Shown in pieces: positions 11,985-22,420 of a DNA stretch of 64,000 bases. Position 1 is the first letter of the stretch. The number at the start of each line of letters is the position of its first letter. Under the pieces are notes generated by a model. The model searched no databases. It was not told where the DNA came from and saw only the letters and a program-made list of their open reading frames with translations. The position numbers and the translations under genes were made by a program. Origin of the DNA: Marinilactibacillus sp. Marseille-P9653 (GTDB lineage: Bacteria; Bacillota; Bacilli; Lactobacillales; Carnobacteriaceae_A); assembly GCF_916618885.1 (NCBI RefSeq), contig NZ_CAKAKH010000002.1:1-64000 (forward strand), in the 5' to 3' direction.

Positions 11985-12165
11985 TTTACCCTCTATCCTT
12001 TCACAGAATCTCTTTTCTAGTAATAAACCTGATTATAGCAATAATCTTTCCTTAAGCAAAGGATTGTCACGTTAATTTAATACTTATGGATTAAATGACA
12101 TGTTTTGTTCTAGAAAGATTATCACTTTTAATCAGCTTAAAAAGATCTTCAGCTATTTTGTTCGA

Positions 12166-12429
12166 TTAATCCTGGTCTTTATAGCGTTCTTCAATCACAC
12201 TATAGAGTTCTTTCGCTTCGTCTTTTTTAGTTGTGTCCCTTAAATCTTCTACTTTGGCAATCAATGTTTTGTTTCCAAATTTGATTTCCAGCTCATCGCC
12301 CACTTTTACGACACTAGATGATTTAGCTGTTTTACCGTTGATTTGAATACGGTCTTTATCCGCTATTTCTTTTGCAACTGATCTTCTTTTAATGATTCTG
12401 GATACTTTTAAAAATTTATCTAATCTCAT
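12166..12429 (-). CDS. rqcP: S4-domain RNA-binding protein RqcP
   Basis: 87 aa, a stand-alone S4 domain ([34 protein letters not shown]). In B. subtilis this protein (YabO) binds 50S-peptidyl-tRNA complexes and helps RqcH add alanine tails during ribosome-associated quality control. The ATG at 12429 has GAGAGGG upstream and lies 1 nt past the stop of the preceding MazG gene, implying translational coupling. Longer in-frame extensions overlap that gene and lack a ribosome site. Confidence 0.93.
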   Translation of the reverse strand: MRLDKFLKVSRIIKRRSVAKEIADKDRIQINGKTAKSSSVVKVGDELEIKFGNKTLIAKVEDLRDTTKKDEAKELYSVIEERYKDQD

Positions 12430-12430
12430 T

Positions 12431-13483
12431 TTAAAACCCTCTCTCTTCTTTTTCTTTTTTCTTAATTTCTTGCCACAAGGCATCGACTTCTTCTGGTGTG
12501 TTTGCTTCGACACCGTCAAACACATGAGGATGTCTTCTTCTAAGCTTACGGTTGATTCCATCTAGCACTTCTTCTAAGGAGAACATACCCGTGTTTTCTG
12601 CAAGATTTGTATGATAGAGAATCTGCATCAAAACATCCCCAAGCTCTTCAATCACATTATCGATATCATCATTTTCGTAAGCTTCAATCAGTTCCTGCGT
12701 TTCCTCTTTCAAATAGGGTAGAAGTGTCAAAGCTGTTTGTTCCCTCACCCAGACATCACCAGATTCTCCTGTGATTGCGTCAATATAGTATTGAAGCAAC
12801 TCGAAAGAGGTGGTTCTTTCATCTCTGTTTAAAGATGGTACATAGACTGATCTTAAATTATGCACACCCTCAAAGCGATCCAGCTCATATAATGGCATCC
12901 ACTTTTTCTGTTCAGATAAACCACCCGCAGCATCCACGACACAGATTTGGTGCTCATCAGGATACTTCTCCATCAAAGTCAGCTTCACTTCACTGGCCAT
13001 CAGTTGATTGAACACTTGCATAATGATCACAGACTGACCGGTTTGAATGACGTCCGTCGACAAGTCAAACGCATCTAGTAGTTGAAAACCATCAACAGGA
13101 TCTATTTCCAGAGTCTGAAACATATCGTCGATAAAACTTTTCCCTCCAATAACATCCACTTCTCTATTGGATTCAATCAATAACTGTACTGTACGCTCCG
13201 CTACCATCGGATGTCCTGGAACAGCGTATACGATATCTTCTTCTTTTGAGAGTTCTATCAACTGATCTACAATGGCTGGATACACTTGATCAAACGTATC
13301 GAATTTTTCATAATAATCATCAAAAAAGGTCATTTCAACACCTTCAGCTTGCAATTCTGCAATTGCCGGATGATCTTCTGTACGGACAAACAGTTGATCC
13401 GCTTGTTTGATTTTCCTGTATACACCCAAAGGAATTTGTTCTAAGTTCGAAGAACCTAATCCGATGATTTCGATTTTCCCCAT
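12431..13483 (-). CDS. YabN-like methylase/MazG NTP pyrophosphohydrolase
   Basis: 350 aa from the ATG at 13483, which has AAAGGTGGT upstream; an ATG two codons earlier is too close to that site. Residues 1-225 form a tetrapyrrole-methylase-like domain ([30 protein letters not shown]). Residues about 240-345 form a MazG domain with the Mg2+-binding EExxE ([10 protein letters not shown]) and EELGD motifs. It probably hydrolyses non-canonical NTPs. It has one MazG unit and is shorter than Bacillus YabN. Confidence 0.9.
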   Translation of the reverse strand: MGKIEIIGLGSSNLEQIPLGVYRKIKQADQLFVRTEDHPAIAELQAEGVEMTFFDDYYEKFDTFDQVYPAIVDQLIELSKEEDIVYAVPGHPMVAERTVQLLIESNREVDVIGGKSFIDDMFQTLEIDPVDGFQLLDAFDLSTDVIQTGQSVIIMQVFNQLMASEVKLTLMEKYPDEHQICVVDAAGGLSEQKKWMPLYELDRFEGVHNLRSVYVPSLNRDERTTSFELLQYYIDAITGESGDVWVREQTALTLLPYLKEETQELIEAYENDDIDNVIEELGDVLMQILYHTNLAENTGMFSLEEVLDGINRKLRRRHPHVFDGVEANTPEEVDALWQEIKKKEKEERGF

Positions 13484-13501
13484 TTTCATACCACCTTTAA
13501 A

Positions 13502-15091
13502 TTAAAATTTCTTTCTAAGTGGATCCATCAGTTTATTGAATGGAATATACCGCCACTCTTGTTCTGATAATAAACCAAGTCGAATCAGCCCAATCAGAAA
13601 GACAAATCCACCGATTCCTGTTCCAACCAGTGTCAACAATAAGGAAAGTAGTCTACTTGAGTGAGGTAGCAACTGACTCAACCCTAGCATACTCATGTAG
13701 GTAACGATTCCCATAACGGCTAGAACAGAGAGCATTTTAACAATTCTCCATTCGCTCAAGAACCTATGCCATACAGTTCTTGGCATCTGTAAATTCATGA
13801 GCACAAGCACAAGTAAAAGCGCTAGAATCGTTAGATAGCTAGACCCTATAATCCCCATATGCATTACAGCGAAACGATTAAGTGATGCTTTAAATACTAA
13901 TCCAATAATGAGTGCCAGCACAGGCATTAATTTTTCTGTACCGCTCTGGATAACAGAATGTGTGCTGCTGATCAGAGAAGCAAAGATGATGCTCAGCACA
14001 TACACTTGAAGGACATCTGTCCCCATCTTATCAGAGAACAGTGCCTCATTTATCCAAGGCATAACTGCGACTAACCCAATAGAAGCGGCTCCCGAGAAAA
14101 GTAACGTAAGGTTCAGAACCGAAAAGGTGCTATTTTGCCACTCGGCTTCTTTTTTCTCTTGTCTATACTTCCTCAATAACGGGAGCGCACTTGTTGAAAT
14201 CCCTAGACCAACAACCAATCCCAGCTGGACAAATGGCTGACCTCTATCATATATCCCTTTAAGGCTCATGGAAAGTTCTTCGGAAACGCCTGAATCAATC
14301 AGACCGTTATAAATCGTAAAAGAATCCATTAATTGAAATAAGACCATCATACTACTCATCGCTGTCAAAGGGAGACCCTCAACAGCCAGTCTCTTTCCAA
14401 TAGTCAAAAACTTTTTCTTATCTATCGGCTGTAAGGTTGGTACTTTTTCAATTCGTCTCAATGCGTAGCCCAATAGTATAACTGAGCCAATAACACCCGC
14501 AACCCACGAAGATGAGATTGCAAAAGTTCCCATTTCATATACAGTCCAATCGGCTTTCGTAAACAGATAAGCGACTCCCAGTAAAACTGCAATTCTTGCA
14601 ATTTGCTCGCCAACTTGAGAGATACCTGTTGGCACCATATCTAAGTTCCCTTGAAAGTATCCTCTTATACTAGATAGAAAAGGAATAAACAAATAAATAA
14701 AAGAAACCGACCGAATGACCGGTAGCAATTCTGGATCGCCCATTTGCTCCGCTAACCATGATGCCCCTAGAAAAAACACAGCAAAAAGGCTGATCGATCC
14801 AAGTGCTAGCCAGACTCCAACTTGCTTCGCGATTGATTGCTGCATAGCTGGATCCTTCTCTTCTGCAATGAGCTTTGATACGAAAAGCGGTAACCCATTT
14901 AGTGCCAGCGCGACTGCGATACCGTAAAAAGGATAAATTTGCTGATAAACATAAAACCCTTCATCTCCAGTTAAGTTCTGAAACGGCACTTTGTATACAG
15001 CACTTAAAACTTTGGTTATAAATGCTGCAACAGATAGAATAACCGCTCCGCGCATCATATGATTCTGATGCTTACCGACTGTATTACTCAT
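13502..15091 (-). CDS. Polysaccharide biosynthesis/MviN-like flippase (YabM-like)
   Basis: 529-aa MOP-superfamily membrane protein with about 14 hydrophobic segments. The N-terminal segment (VPFQNLTGDEGFYVYQQIYP) is characteristic of SpoVB/YabM-type transporters, which flip lipid-linked glycans or have cell-wall roles. Its ATG overlaps the mfd stop by 8 nt (ATGAGTAA), so it is translationally coupled to mfd. The mfd-yabM-yabN order is as in B. subtilis, minus spoVT. Confidence 0.9.
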   Translation of the reverse strand: MSNTVGKHQNHMMRGAVILSVAAFITKVLSAVYKVPFQNLTGDEGFYVYQQIYPFYGIAVALALNGLPLFVSKLIAEEKDPAMQQSIAKQVGVWLALGSISLFAVFFLGASWLAEQMGDPELLPVIRSVSFIYLFIPFLSSIRGYFQGNLDMVPTGISQVGEQIARIAVLLGVAYLFTKADWTVYEMGTFAISSSWVAGVIGSVILLGYALRRIEKVPTLQPIDKKKFLTIGKRLAVEGLPLTAMSSMMVLFQLMDSFTIYNGLIDSGVSEELSMSLKGIYDRGQPFVQLGLVVGLGISTSALPLLRKYRQEKKEAEWQNSTFSVLNLTLLFSGAASIGLVAVMPWINEALFSDKMGTDVLQVYVLSIIFASLISSTHSVIQSGTEKLMPVLALIIGLVFKASLNRFAVMHMGIIGSSYLTILALLLVLVLMNLQMPRTVWHRFLSEWRIVKMLSVLAVMGIVTYMSMLGLSQLLPHSSRLLSLLLTLVGTGIGGFVFLIGLIRLGLLSEQEWRYIPFNKLMDPLRKKF

Positions 15092-18000
15092 TTTCCTGAC
15101 CTACTACGGCTTCTGTTTTACTGGCTCTATACTCAGCAACCTTTTTAGTAAACAATACGAGCACATCCAGCCATTCGTTGGCCACCATTTTAAGCGATAC
15201 TTTAAAGTCAATACTCAATAACTCGTTTGTATGCATGTCTGTTTTTAATTGAATAGACTTCAATGCTTTAAAGACCTCGGGTAAAGGTAAACTTTGTGTG
15301 CCTTCTTTTGAGAACGTGACCGTTACTTTCCCTTTCCCACGCTTGATTGTATCAACTAACGCGAGATCACTATACATTTTCAACTGTCCAATTGTCAGTA
15401 AATCTGCGACTTCTTGAGGATAGTCCCCAAAACGATCGATCAGCTCATCTTGAAGTTCAACATAATTCTCATCACTTGAGAATTCTCTGATTCGTTTATA
15501 AAGTTCAATTTTCTGTCTTTCATCTTCTACATAGGTTCCTGGAAGATAAGCGTCCACTGCAAGGTCAAGTTCAACATTTGTATGATGCTGCGTTTTATCT
15601 CCACGTTTTCTAGCAACGGCTTCAGATAACATTTGAGAATACAAATCAAATCCAACTGAATCGATAAATCCATGTTGTTGCTGTCCAAGTAGATTACCGG
15701 CTCCCCTAATAGACAAGTCACGCATAGCGATCTTGAATCCTGATCCTAGTTCTGTGAAATCCTTGATAGCTTGCAGTCTTTTTTCACTAACTTCAGTCAG
15801 GATCTTGTTCGGTTGATGCATAAAATAAGCATAAGCTACCCTACTACTTCTGCCAACACGTCCTCTTAACTGGTACAACTGAGAAAGCCCCATTCGGTCA
15901 GCATCTTCTACTAACAGTGTGTTCACATTCGGCATATCAATACCTGTTTCAATGATGGTCGTCGTGACGAGTACGTCATATTCTCCTTGAATAAATTCAA
16001 ACAGAACATTCTCAAGCTGTCCTTCTGTCATTTGACCATGTGCGATACCTACTTTGGCATCTGGTACTAACTGTTGTAACTCTTTGGCTCTTTGTTCAAT
16101 CGTACTCACTCGGTTATGCAAGTAAAACACTTGTCCTCCACGAGCAATTTCTCTCTTCATGGCTTCAGCAACGACTGCTCCGTTCATTTCCATAACGTAG
16201 GTTTGAACAGGATAACGGTTAGCGGGTGGTGTTTCGATAACAGATAAATCTCGAACACCCAGCATCGACATATGCAAGGTTCTTGGAATCGGCGTTGCAG
16301 TCAACGTTAATACATCGACTTCGTTTTTCAGTTGTTTCAGTCGCTCTTTATGCTTAACACCAAAACGTTGCTCCTCATCTACCACAAGTAGTCCTAAATC
16401 TTGGAATTCAACATCTTTAGAAAGTACTCTGTGTGTGCCAACAACGATATCTACTTGTCCTTTACGTAATCCATCTTTCACTTTCTTGATTTGCTGTCCT
16501 GTTCTGAATCGACTCATTAAGCCAATTTCAACAGGGAAATCACTGAACCGTTCCACCATCGTTTCGTAATGCTGTTGCGCTAGTACAGTCGTCGGAACCA
16601 AAATTGCCGCTTGCTTACCGTCTTGCACGGCTTTAAAAATCGCACGCATAGCTACTTCTGTCTTCCCGTACCCAACGTCGCCTACAAGCAGACGATCCAT
16701 TGGCTTGTCTTTTTCCATATCTCGCTTAACTTCTTTGATTGAACGTATCTGATCATCTGTCTCCGTGTATGGAAAGGCATCATCAAATTCGTATTGATAA
16801 GCATTGTCTTTGGAGAATGGATAGCCTGTTTTTCTTTCTCTCTCTGCATACAATTCGATCAGATCGTCAGCAATATCTTCTACCTGACTCGCAACTTTTC
16901 GTTTTGTTTTAGACCAGGCCGTTCCACCAAGTTTATTGATTTTAGGTGTCTTGCCTTCAGAAGACACGTACTTTTGAAGCAGGTTGATTTGTGTGACCGG
17001 GATAAACAGTTTGGATTCATTGTCGTAAACGACAGACATATAGTCCTGATGTACGCCACCAATTTCCATTGTCTCCATCCCTGTATACTGACCGATACCA
17101 TGATTGACGTGGACCACAAAATCTCCAGGACTTAGTTCCGAATAACTTTTCAGTCTTTCTGCATTCGAAATATTCTGACGTCTTGCTCTTTTCTTATTCA
17201 CACGGTTAAAGAGTTCTTTTTCAGTCAGTACAGCCAGCTTCTCTGTAGGAAGTTCAAATCCGTGTTGAACAGTGGAAGGAATTACTTGAATTCTTTTTTC
17301 AACAATAGACTGATCATCTGACAGTACACTCGGGATTTCAAAGTCTAGAAGAGTACGATTCACTTTATCTGCACGGTCTTCGTCAACAGTCATCACAACT
17401 ACTGTGTAACCTTGTTTCTCCCAACGATCCATTTCGGTTTTTAACAGATGCATCTGTCCAAAGAATTGCTGCATGCTTCTATACTGAAAAGGATGAATCG
17501 CATCAAATTTCAAACCACCCATTCCTTTTTGAAAAAGTGCAAAATGGATAGTGTCTTGATGATGTTTCTTGATTTCCGTCTTGAAATCATTTGAAAAAGA
17601 TTGTCCTTGAAGTATTTGTCTTTGCTCTAGTTGAGCGGTCACCCATTCTGCTTCTTCTTCATCTGAGAAAGCATCTCTTTCAAGAACTCTTGGGTACTCA
17701 TCCATTACGATAATGGCATCCTCAGTTGTATAATCCATTACAGAAGCTGGGTTTTCATATAAAAAGTCTCTAAATTTCACTAGCTCATCTGGCTGTTCAC
17801 CATCTTCAAGAGCCGTAATGACCCCCTGAATGTTTTTACTTAGTTTCTGTTTTTCTTCATGATCTTCTAATTTTGCCAAGTTCTTGGATAAAGCTTTTTT
17901 CAATTTCTCAGCTGCTGGTGCCATCTGATTTTTTGTTAGTAGAAAGTCTGTCGCTGGAAGGATCGAAAGTTTTTTTGCATTACCGATTGATCTTTGCGTA

Positions 18001-18626
18001 TCCGCATTAAAATATCTCATTGAATCGACTTCGATATCAAAGAATTCTATTCGAACAGGGTGTTCTTCAGTTAATGGGTAAATATCGACGATTCCCCCAC
18101 GCACACTGAATTCTCCTGGGGCCGCAACTTTTTGTTCTCTACGGTAACCCATCCTCACTAATGTATCTGCCAATTGATCAAATTCAACCTCTGATCCCAG
18201 TTCGATCGTAATATGCGCTTGCTCGAATACCTCTTTAGGCGGCAATAATTTACGTATGCCTGCTAAAGGTACAATGACAATACCAGGTTTTCCTGATACG
18301 AGATAATCAAGTGCCTGCACTCTTTCTGCTCTAGCTTCCGGAGACGCAATGGCCATTTCTGCATGAATCATATCATCTACTGAAAATACAAATAACTGGT
18401 CATCAGGAACGAGACCAGTGAAATCTGCCAATAATTGGTTAGCGTGATATAGATTCTGTGTGATGATCACAATTTGTTTCTGCTTTTCCTTTAATAAAGA
18501 AGAAAGAAATAATGACCTTGCTGATCCGGCAATACCTGTAACAAGCTGCGTCTGTCGTTTCCCTATATGAGAGAAGACTGTTTGAATCGATGGTTTTTCT
18601 ATTAAAAAATTCGTTATAGTAGACAA
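15084..18626 (-). CDS. mfd: Transcription-repair coupling factor Mfd
   Basis: 1180 aa, the usual length. It removes RNA polymerase stalled at lesions and recruits UvrA. UvrB-like N-terminal region, then the RNA-polymerase-interacting domain (PGDFVVHVNHGIGQYTGM), then the translocase with Walker A (GDVGYGKTEVAMRA), DEEQ box (VVDEEQRFG) and QLRGRVGRS, and a C-terminal TRCF domain. A TTG start has AAGGAG upstream. It is followed by a coupled flippase gene. Confidence 0.97.
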   Translation of the reverse strand: MSTITNFLIEKPSIQTVFSHIGKRQTQLVTGIAGSARSLFLSSLLKEKQKQIVIITQNLYHANQLLADFTGLVPDDQLFVFSVDDMIHAEMAIASPEARAERVQALDYLVSGKPGIVIVPLAGIRKLLPPKEVFEQAHITIELGSEVEFDQLADTLVRMGYRREQKVAAPGEFSVRGGIVDIYPLTEEHPVRIEFFDIEVDSMRYFNADTQRSIGNAKKLSILPATDFLLTKNQMAPAAEKLKKALSKNLAKLEDHEEKQKLSKNIQGVITALEDGEQPDELVKFRDFLYENPASVMDYTTEDAIIVMDEYPRVLERDAFSDEEEAEWVTAQLEQRQILQGQSFSNDFKTEIKKHHQDTIHFALFQKGMGGLKFDAIHPFQYRSMQQFFGQMHLLKTEMDRWEKQGYTVVVMTVDEDRADKVNRTLLDFEIPSVLSDDQSIVEKRIQVIPSTVQHGFELPTEKLAVLTEKELFNRVNKKRARRQNISNAERLKSYSELSPGDFVVHVNHGIGQYTGMETMEIGGVHQDYMSVVYDNESKLFIPVTQINLLQKYVSSEGKTPKINKLGGTAWSKTKRKVASQVEDIADDLIELYAERERKTGYPFSKDNAYQYEFDDAFPYTETDDQIRSIKEVKRDMEKDKPMDRLLVGDVGYGKTEVAMRAIFKAVQDGKQAAILVPTTVLAQQHYETMVERFSDFPVEIGLMSRFRTGQQIKKVKDGLRKGQVDIVVGTHRVLSKDVEFQDLGLLVVDEEQRFGVKHKERLKQLKNEVDVLTLTATPIPRTLHMSMLGVRDLSVIETPPANRYPVQTYVMEMNGAVVAEAMKREIARGGQVFYLHNRVSTIEQRAKELQQLVPDAKVGIAHGQMTEGQLENVLFEFIQGEYDVLVTTTIIETGIDMPNVNTLLVEDADRMGLSQLYQLRGRVGRSSRVAYAYFMHQPNKILTEVSEKRLQAIKDFTELGSGFKIAMRDLSIRGAGNLLGQQQHGFIDSVGFDLYSQMLSEAVARKRGDKTQHHTNVELDLAVDAYLPGTYVEDERQKIELYKRIREFSSDENYVELQDELIDRFGDYPQEVADLLTIGQLKMYSDLALVDTIKRGKGKVTVTFSKEGTQSLPLPEVFKALKSIQLKTDMHTNELLSIDFKVSLKMVANEWLDVLVLFTKKVAEYRASKTEAVVGQENE

Positions 18627-18682
18627 TAGTTTCCTTCTCCTTTTTCTGAAATACCTAACCTTTTTGATTCAAGCTCTTTTAC

Positions 18683-19243
18683 TTAATTGAATTTTGTCAT
18701 CGTGTCTTGAAAGCTCTTGCCTTCTGACCAGTACTTCACAGCATCGGCGGTCACTTTCACAGCTTCAAGCATATCTTGATGTACCTCTTTTTCAAATCCA
18801 CTCAGTACATGAGAGACGACTGATTGACTTGGATATGGTCTGCCTACGCCGATTCGAATACGATTAAATTCTTTTGTGCCAATGTGCTGGATAAGGCTTT
18901 TGATCCCATTATGTCCTCCGGCACTTCCTTTTGTTCTCAGACGAACTTTTCCAGCAGGAAGATCCATATCATCATATACGACAACAATGTCTTCTTCTGT
19001 CAAATCATAGTAATCCATCCACGGTCTAATGGATCTTCCAGAATCGTTCATATAAGTCTGTGGTTTGATCAGTAAAACTTTCTCCGAACCAATCCGCCCT
19101 TCAGCATAGACAGACTCAAATTTACTTTTGTTAAATGCTAAACCCAACTGGTAAGCCAATTCATCTAAAGCGATAAAGCCGATGTTATGTTTCGTATCAC
19201 TATATTTTGCACCAGGATTTCCTAGGCCAATCACTAATTTCAT
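18683..19243 (-). CDS. pth: Peptidyl-tRNA hydrolase
   Basis: 186 aa. It recycles peptidyl-tRNA released prematurely from ribosomes. It starts MKLVIGLGNPG, with catalytic His19 in TKHNIGF and the conserved VVYDDMDLPAGKVRLR segment. The ATG at 19243 has GAGGAG 7 nt upstream; an 11-codon upstream extension has no support. It sits next to mfd as in B. subtilis. Confidence 0.97.
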   Translation of the reverse strand: MKLVIGLGNPGAKYSDTKHNIGFIALDELAYQLGLAFNKSKFESVYAEGRIGSEKVLLIKPQTYMNDSGRSIRPWMDYYDLTEEDIVVVYDDMDLPAGKVRLRTKGSAGGHNGIKSLIQHIGTKEFNRIRIGVGRPYPSQSVVSHVLSGFEKEVHQDMLEAVKVTADAVKYWSEGKSFQDTMTKFN

Positions 19244-19283
19244 GTTCAAACTCCTCTTGATTTTTGATATATACATGCAAAAA

Positions 19284-19309
19284 AGCTGAACAGATAAACC
19301 GTTCAGACT
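19284..19309 (-). terminator. Terminator of zinc-ribbon protein gene
   Basis: An AGCTGAAC/GTTCAGAC hairpin followed by a minus-strand T6 lies between the zinc-ribbon gene and pth. Confidence 0.7.
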
Positions 19310-19415
19310 TTTATCTTTATTTATTGTTCTCTTATGTCTAATTATACCATAGTCGTATAATGAATAACATCTTTCTAACTTACATTAGGTCACTACAAAA
19401 GCCATACTCGAAACT

Positions 19416-19817
19416 TTAGGTTTTCTTGATAAATTGATTTTTACAGCTTGGACAAGTAATTTTAATTTTACCTTTACCTTTAGGTACACGAATCGCTTTC
19501 TTGCACTCTGAACAAGTGTAGAATTTATAGACTTTTCTTTGAGCTTGTTTGTTTTTCAATTTTTGAATTTTTGTCATTACGTTTTGTTTCATAGCAATAT
19601 AGTATCTGTATTCTTTGTAGCGATTTGTTTTTTCTTTGGATAAGATACGTAAAACAGCATAGGCAATCAATGCGATTCCTATAGCTGAAAGGATCATTCC
19701 GCCTACAAAGTTAGAAAGTACGTTAATAATCAACCCTAACATCAGTAATACTTTTGAAAGCTCATCTATTCCGTAGCGTCCATTCATGTAAAAAAGCACT
19801 TTCTGGATCCATTGCAC
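19416..19817 (-). CDS. Zinc-ribbon membrane protein, unknown function
   Basis: 133 aa from the GTG at 19817. AAAGGA is 9 nt upstream of this GTG, whereas it abuts the ATG three codons earlier. A conserved-looking N-terminal segment (MNGRYGIDELSK) precedes two membrane helices (about 20-60), a basic stretch and a C-terminal zinc ribbon with CSEC and CPSC pairs. Proteins of this build are common in Lactobacillales, but I know of no assigned function. It is monocistronic. Confidence 0.75.
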   Translation of the reverse strand: MQWIQKVLFYMNGRYGIDELSKVLLMLGLIINVLSNFVGGMILSAIGIALIAYAVLRILSKEKTNRYKEYRYYIAMKQNVMTKIQKLKNKQAQRKVYKFYTCSECKKAIRVPKGKGKIKITCPSCKNQFIKKT

Positions 19818-19918
19818 AAGAATCATTCCTTTTTGTTTTGTCTACTTAGTGTATCAAAAAAATGTTAAGAATTCGTGAATTTCTTTCTTTTAAACGCTTT
19901 TTAGAGAACACAAAAAAA

Positions 19919-19944
19919 CGGAGCTTCCTCAAAAGGAAACTCCG
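19919..19944 (-). terminator. Terminator of acidic lipoprotein gene
   Basis: The hairpin CGGAG(C)TTCCT/AGGAA(A)CTCCG is followed on the minus strand by T7. Confidence 0.85.
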
Positions 19945-19969
19945 GTCAATACTTGTTTCTGATTAATTC

Positions 19970-20524
19970 TTACTCTTCTTCTGCAGGTGCAGCTTCCTCT
20001 GAAGATACGATAATTGTTTCGTGACGAACTAAATCTTCTACATTCGCTTCGTCTCCAACTTCCCAGCTATCGTCATCTGAAACGCCTACTTCAAAAGTCA
20101 TGTCTTCTTCCGGTGTCGGTACAGCGTAAGTAAATCCACCTTCTTCGACAGCTGGTTTTTCAATAACTTCTCCGTCAGAGATCACATAAGCAACTGGTTC
20201 AACGCCCTCTTCTGTTGCAGCAACAGATCCAGTAACTACAGCTTCTCCGCTTACTGGAGAGTATACGTAACCATCTGCAGTCCATTGTGCTCCCACAATT
20301 TCTAATTCAATTGATGACGTATAGCTTAAACTATCCGAGTCGATGTCATCAATGATGTCCATAGCGCTATCATCTGAACCTTCTGTTTCAGCTGCTGACT
20401 CATCTGTCGTGTCAGTTTCTGTCTCTGTTTCAGGTTCAGTTGTTGTGTCATCTTCACCAGAATTACATGCACCCAGTAGTAATCCAGATACAGCTAAAAG
20501 CCCTACTAATTTTTTATAATCCAT
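19970..20524 (-). CDS. Acidic lipoprotein, unknown function
   Basis: 184 aa. The ATG at 20524 is preceded by GGGGGAG. A signal peptide ends in lipobox LGAC (Cys19), followed by a Glu/Asp/Thr-rich linker (about 22-55) and a soluble domain of about 110 residues that looks beta-rich and resembles a secreted Ig-like fold. No catalytic motif is recognised. The extreme acidity matches the other lipoproteins here (adcA-like, zinT-like, pplA). It stands alone between mtlD and pth. Confidence 0.75.
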   Translation of the reverse strand: MDYKKLVGLLAVSGLLLGACNSGEDDTTTEPETETETDTTDESAAETEGSDDSAMDIIDDIDSDSLSYTSSIELEIVGAQWTADGYVYSPVSGEAVVTGSVAATEEGVEPVAYVISDGEVIEKPAVEEGGFTYAVPTPEEDMTFEVGVSDDDSWEVGDEANVEDLVRHETIIVSSEEAAPAEEE

Positions 20525-20740
20525 TTTCTTGCTCCCCCTAATATACGTATTCTCTGTCCCGAACTTTTCAAGACAGTAAGACAAATTTTTCTTTCAAGAG
20601 TATGGTACCATATAAATCTTTTTATAACAATCAAATTTCCCTCGAGAAATTCAAACGGTTTTATTCTACATGGAGAAAAACCTGTCATGTAAGGTAATTA
20701 TTAAATTTACCCAAGATAAAAAACCAAAATTTGCACTATT

Positions 20741-20794
20741 AAAAAATAATGATTAATATAACAATATGATTAGTTAGTTATATTAATCATTATT
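20741..20794 (-). terminator. Terminator of the mannitol operon
   Basis: An 18-bp perfect inverted repeat (left arm 20745-20762, right arm 20777-20794), almost purely A/T, with a 14-nt loop and a minus-strand T6. It is just downstream of mtlD. Confidence 0.75.
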
Positions 20795-20811
20795 TATTTA
20801 GGTTCCTTCTT

Positions 20812-21963
20812 TTACTTTTTTAACGCTTCATAGACTTTGACAATTTTTTCAATCAACATTTCATCTTGAAGTCCAGTCACTTCTTTTACGGCTTCGGATA
20901 TCGGTTGTTCCCCAAGTTTAGTTCTTAGTTTGACGCTTTCCTCATCAGCAGCATCGTTATAGTGTAAAGCTTTGCCTACTGTACTGACAAGAAAATCAAC
21001 AGCTAGCCCTCTTTCAGATGCTTCTCTGATTGGTCTGATAAATCGTTCGTCGTATCCTAATTTTCGGATAGGGGTTCTGCCCACTCGAGTAACTGCATCA
21101 GATAATCTTGGATTTTCAAAACGTGAAATGATTTTTTCGATATAAGCTTCATGCTCTTCGGGATCAAATGACCATTTTTCAACCAATAGCGCACCTGTTT
21201 CTTTAAGGACGCTCTTCACTTCGTCAAGTACTGCTTGATCTTTTAAAGATTCATCGATTGTACTATAGCCAGCGAACGCCCCGTTATAAGCTACTGTTGC
21301 ATGCCCAGTATTTACCGTGAATAATTTTCTTTCAATGTATGGTTCGAGGTCTTTGACGTAATGTACATGGTCTAATTTCAACTTAGTGTTTTTAGATTGA
21401 GTTGAACTGATGACCCATTCTTTGTAAGGTTCGACGGTTACTTTCAATGGATCTTCATGTGTCTGTTGTGGCACGATTCTATCAACTGCTGCATCCGGAA
21501 ATCCAATGTACTTTTCGATATAGTCGATTACTTCAGCATCTTCAATATGCTTCAATACTTCCGCTTTCAAAAAGCTACTGCCACCAATCATATTCTCACA
21601 AGCTACAACATCTATAGAATCTTTACGATTTGCCTGATGTCTCTTTTGGATTCCTTTTGCGATTAGTGGCGCGATTCTAGGCAAGATATTCGGCCCAATA
21701 GCTGTTGTAATCAAATCCGCATTCACGATTTCATCGACTACTTCATCTGGGTTTTCTGCGTTATTAATTCCATAAACATTATTAACTAGGATCAATCGAT
21801 TTTCTTCTGACGCTTCTTCGATAGTGTACTCTTTTTGTTCGTTCAAAGCGTCAATCACTTGTTTATTCACATCTACGAAAGCAATACGAGAATTATTTTG
21901 ATTTAGAATCTCACCAATAAATCCTCGACCAATATTTCCTGCTCCAAAATGTACTGTCAGCAT
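20812..21963 (-). CDS. mtlD: Mannitol-1-phosphate 5-dehydrogenase
   Basis: 383 aa. It oxidises mannitol-1-phosphate to fructose-6-phosphate with NAD+. The N terminus carries the dinucleotide motif HFGAGNIGRGFIGE, typical of MtlD. It is the last gene of the mannitol operon. Its ATG overlaps the mtlF stop (TAATG), so the two are coupled. Confidence 0.97.
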   Translation of the reverse strand: MLTVHFGAGNIGRGFIGEILNQNNSRIAFVDVNKQVIDALNEQKEYTIEEASEENRLILVNNVYGINNAENPDEVVDEIVNADLITTAIGPNILPRIAPLIAKGIQKRHQANRKDSIDVVACENMIGGSSFLKAEVLKHIEDAEVIDYIEKYIGFPDAAVDRIVPQQTHEDPLKVTVEPYKEWVISSTQSKNTKLKLDHVHYVKDLEPYIERKLFTVNTGHATVAYNGAFAGYSTIDESLKDQAVLDEVKSVLKETGALLVEKWSFDPEEHEAYIEKIISRFENPRLSDAVTRVGRTPIRKLGYDERFIRPIREASERGLAVDFLVSTVGKALHYNDAADEESVKLRTKLGEQPISEAVKEVTGLQDEMLIEKIVKVYEALKK

Positions 21964-22406
21964 TATCCTTCGATACCTCCCAATAATTGCACGATTTCTT
22001 TTTTAGATTTTGCATCTGCCAGTTTTGTGACATTTTCAATTTCTGAACAATAAATCGCTATTTGAGAAAGAACTTCCAGATGATCATCTCCTGCTCCTGC
22101 AATTCCAATTAGAATCATCGCAAGCTTGTCTTCTCCTTCTTCTCCAAAGTTGATACCATTCGGCACTTGAACAACTGAAATACCGGTTTTATCAATTAAT
22201 TGTTTGGCATCTTCCTTACCGTGAGGGATTGCAATAAAATTCCCCATAAAAGTAGACACTGTATTTTCTCTTTCAAGCATAGATTCGATGTACTCTGGCT
22301 GAACGTAGCCACCGTCAACTAGTAATTGACCTGCTTTTCTGATTGCTTCTTCTTTATTGCTGAATGTTTGGTTTAACACTACATTTTCTTCTCTTAAAAT
22401 CGTCAT
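21963..22406 (-). CDS. mtlF: PTS mannitol EIIA component
   Basis: 147 aa from the third clustered ATG (22406), which has TAGGAGAG 9 nt upstream; the ATGs at 22415 and 22412 are too close to it. The phosphorylated His lies in MGNFIAIPHGKEDAK. It passes phosphate from HPr to the IIB domain of MtlA. The gene sits between mtlR and mtlD. Confidence 0.95.
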   Translation of the reverse strand: MTILREENVVLNQTFSNKEEAIRKAGQLLVDGGYVQPEYIESMLERENTVSTFMGNFIAIPHGKEDAKQLIDKTGISVVQVPNGINFGEEGEDKLAMILIGIAGAGDDHLEVLSQIAIYCSEIENVTKLADAKSKKEIVQLLGGIEG

Positions 22407-22420
22407 ATTCATCATCTCTC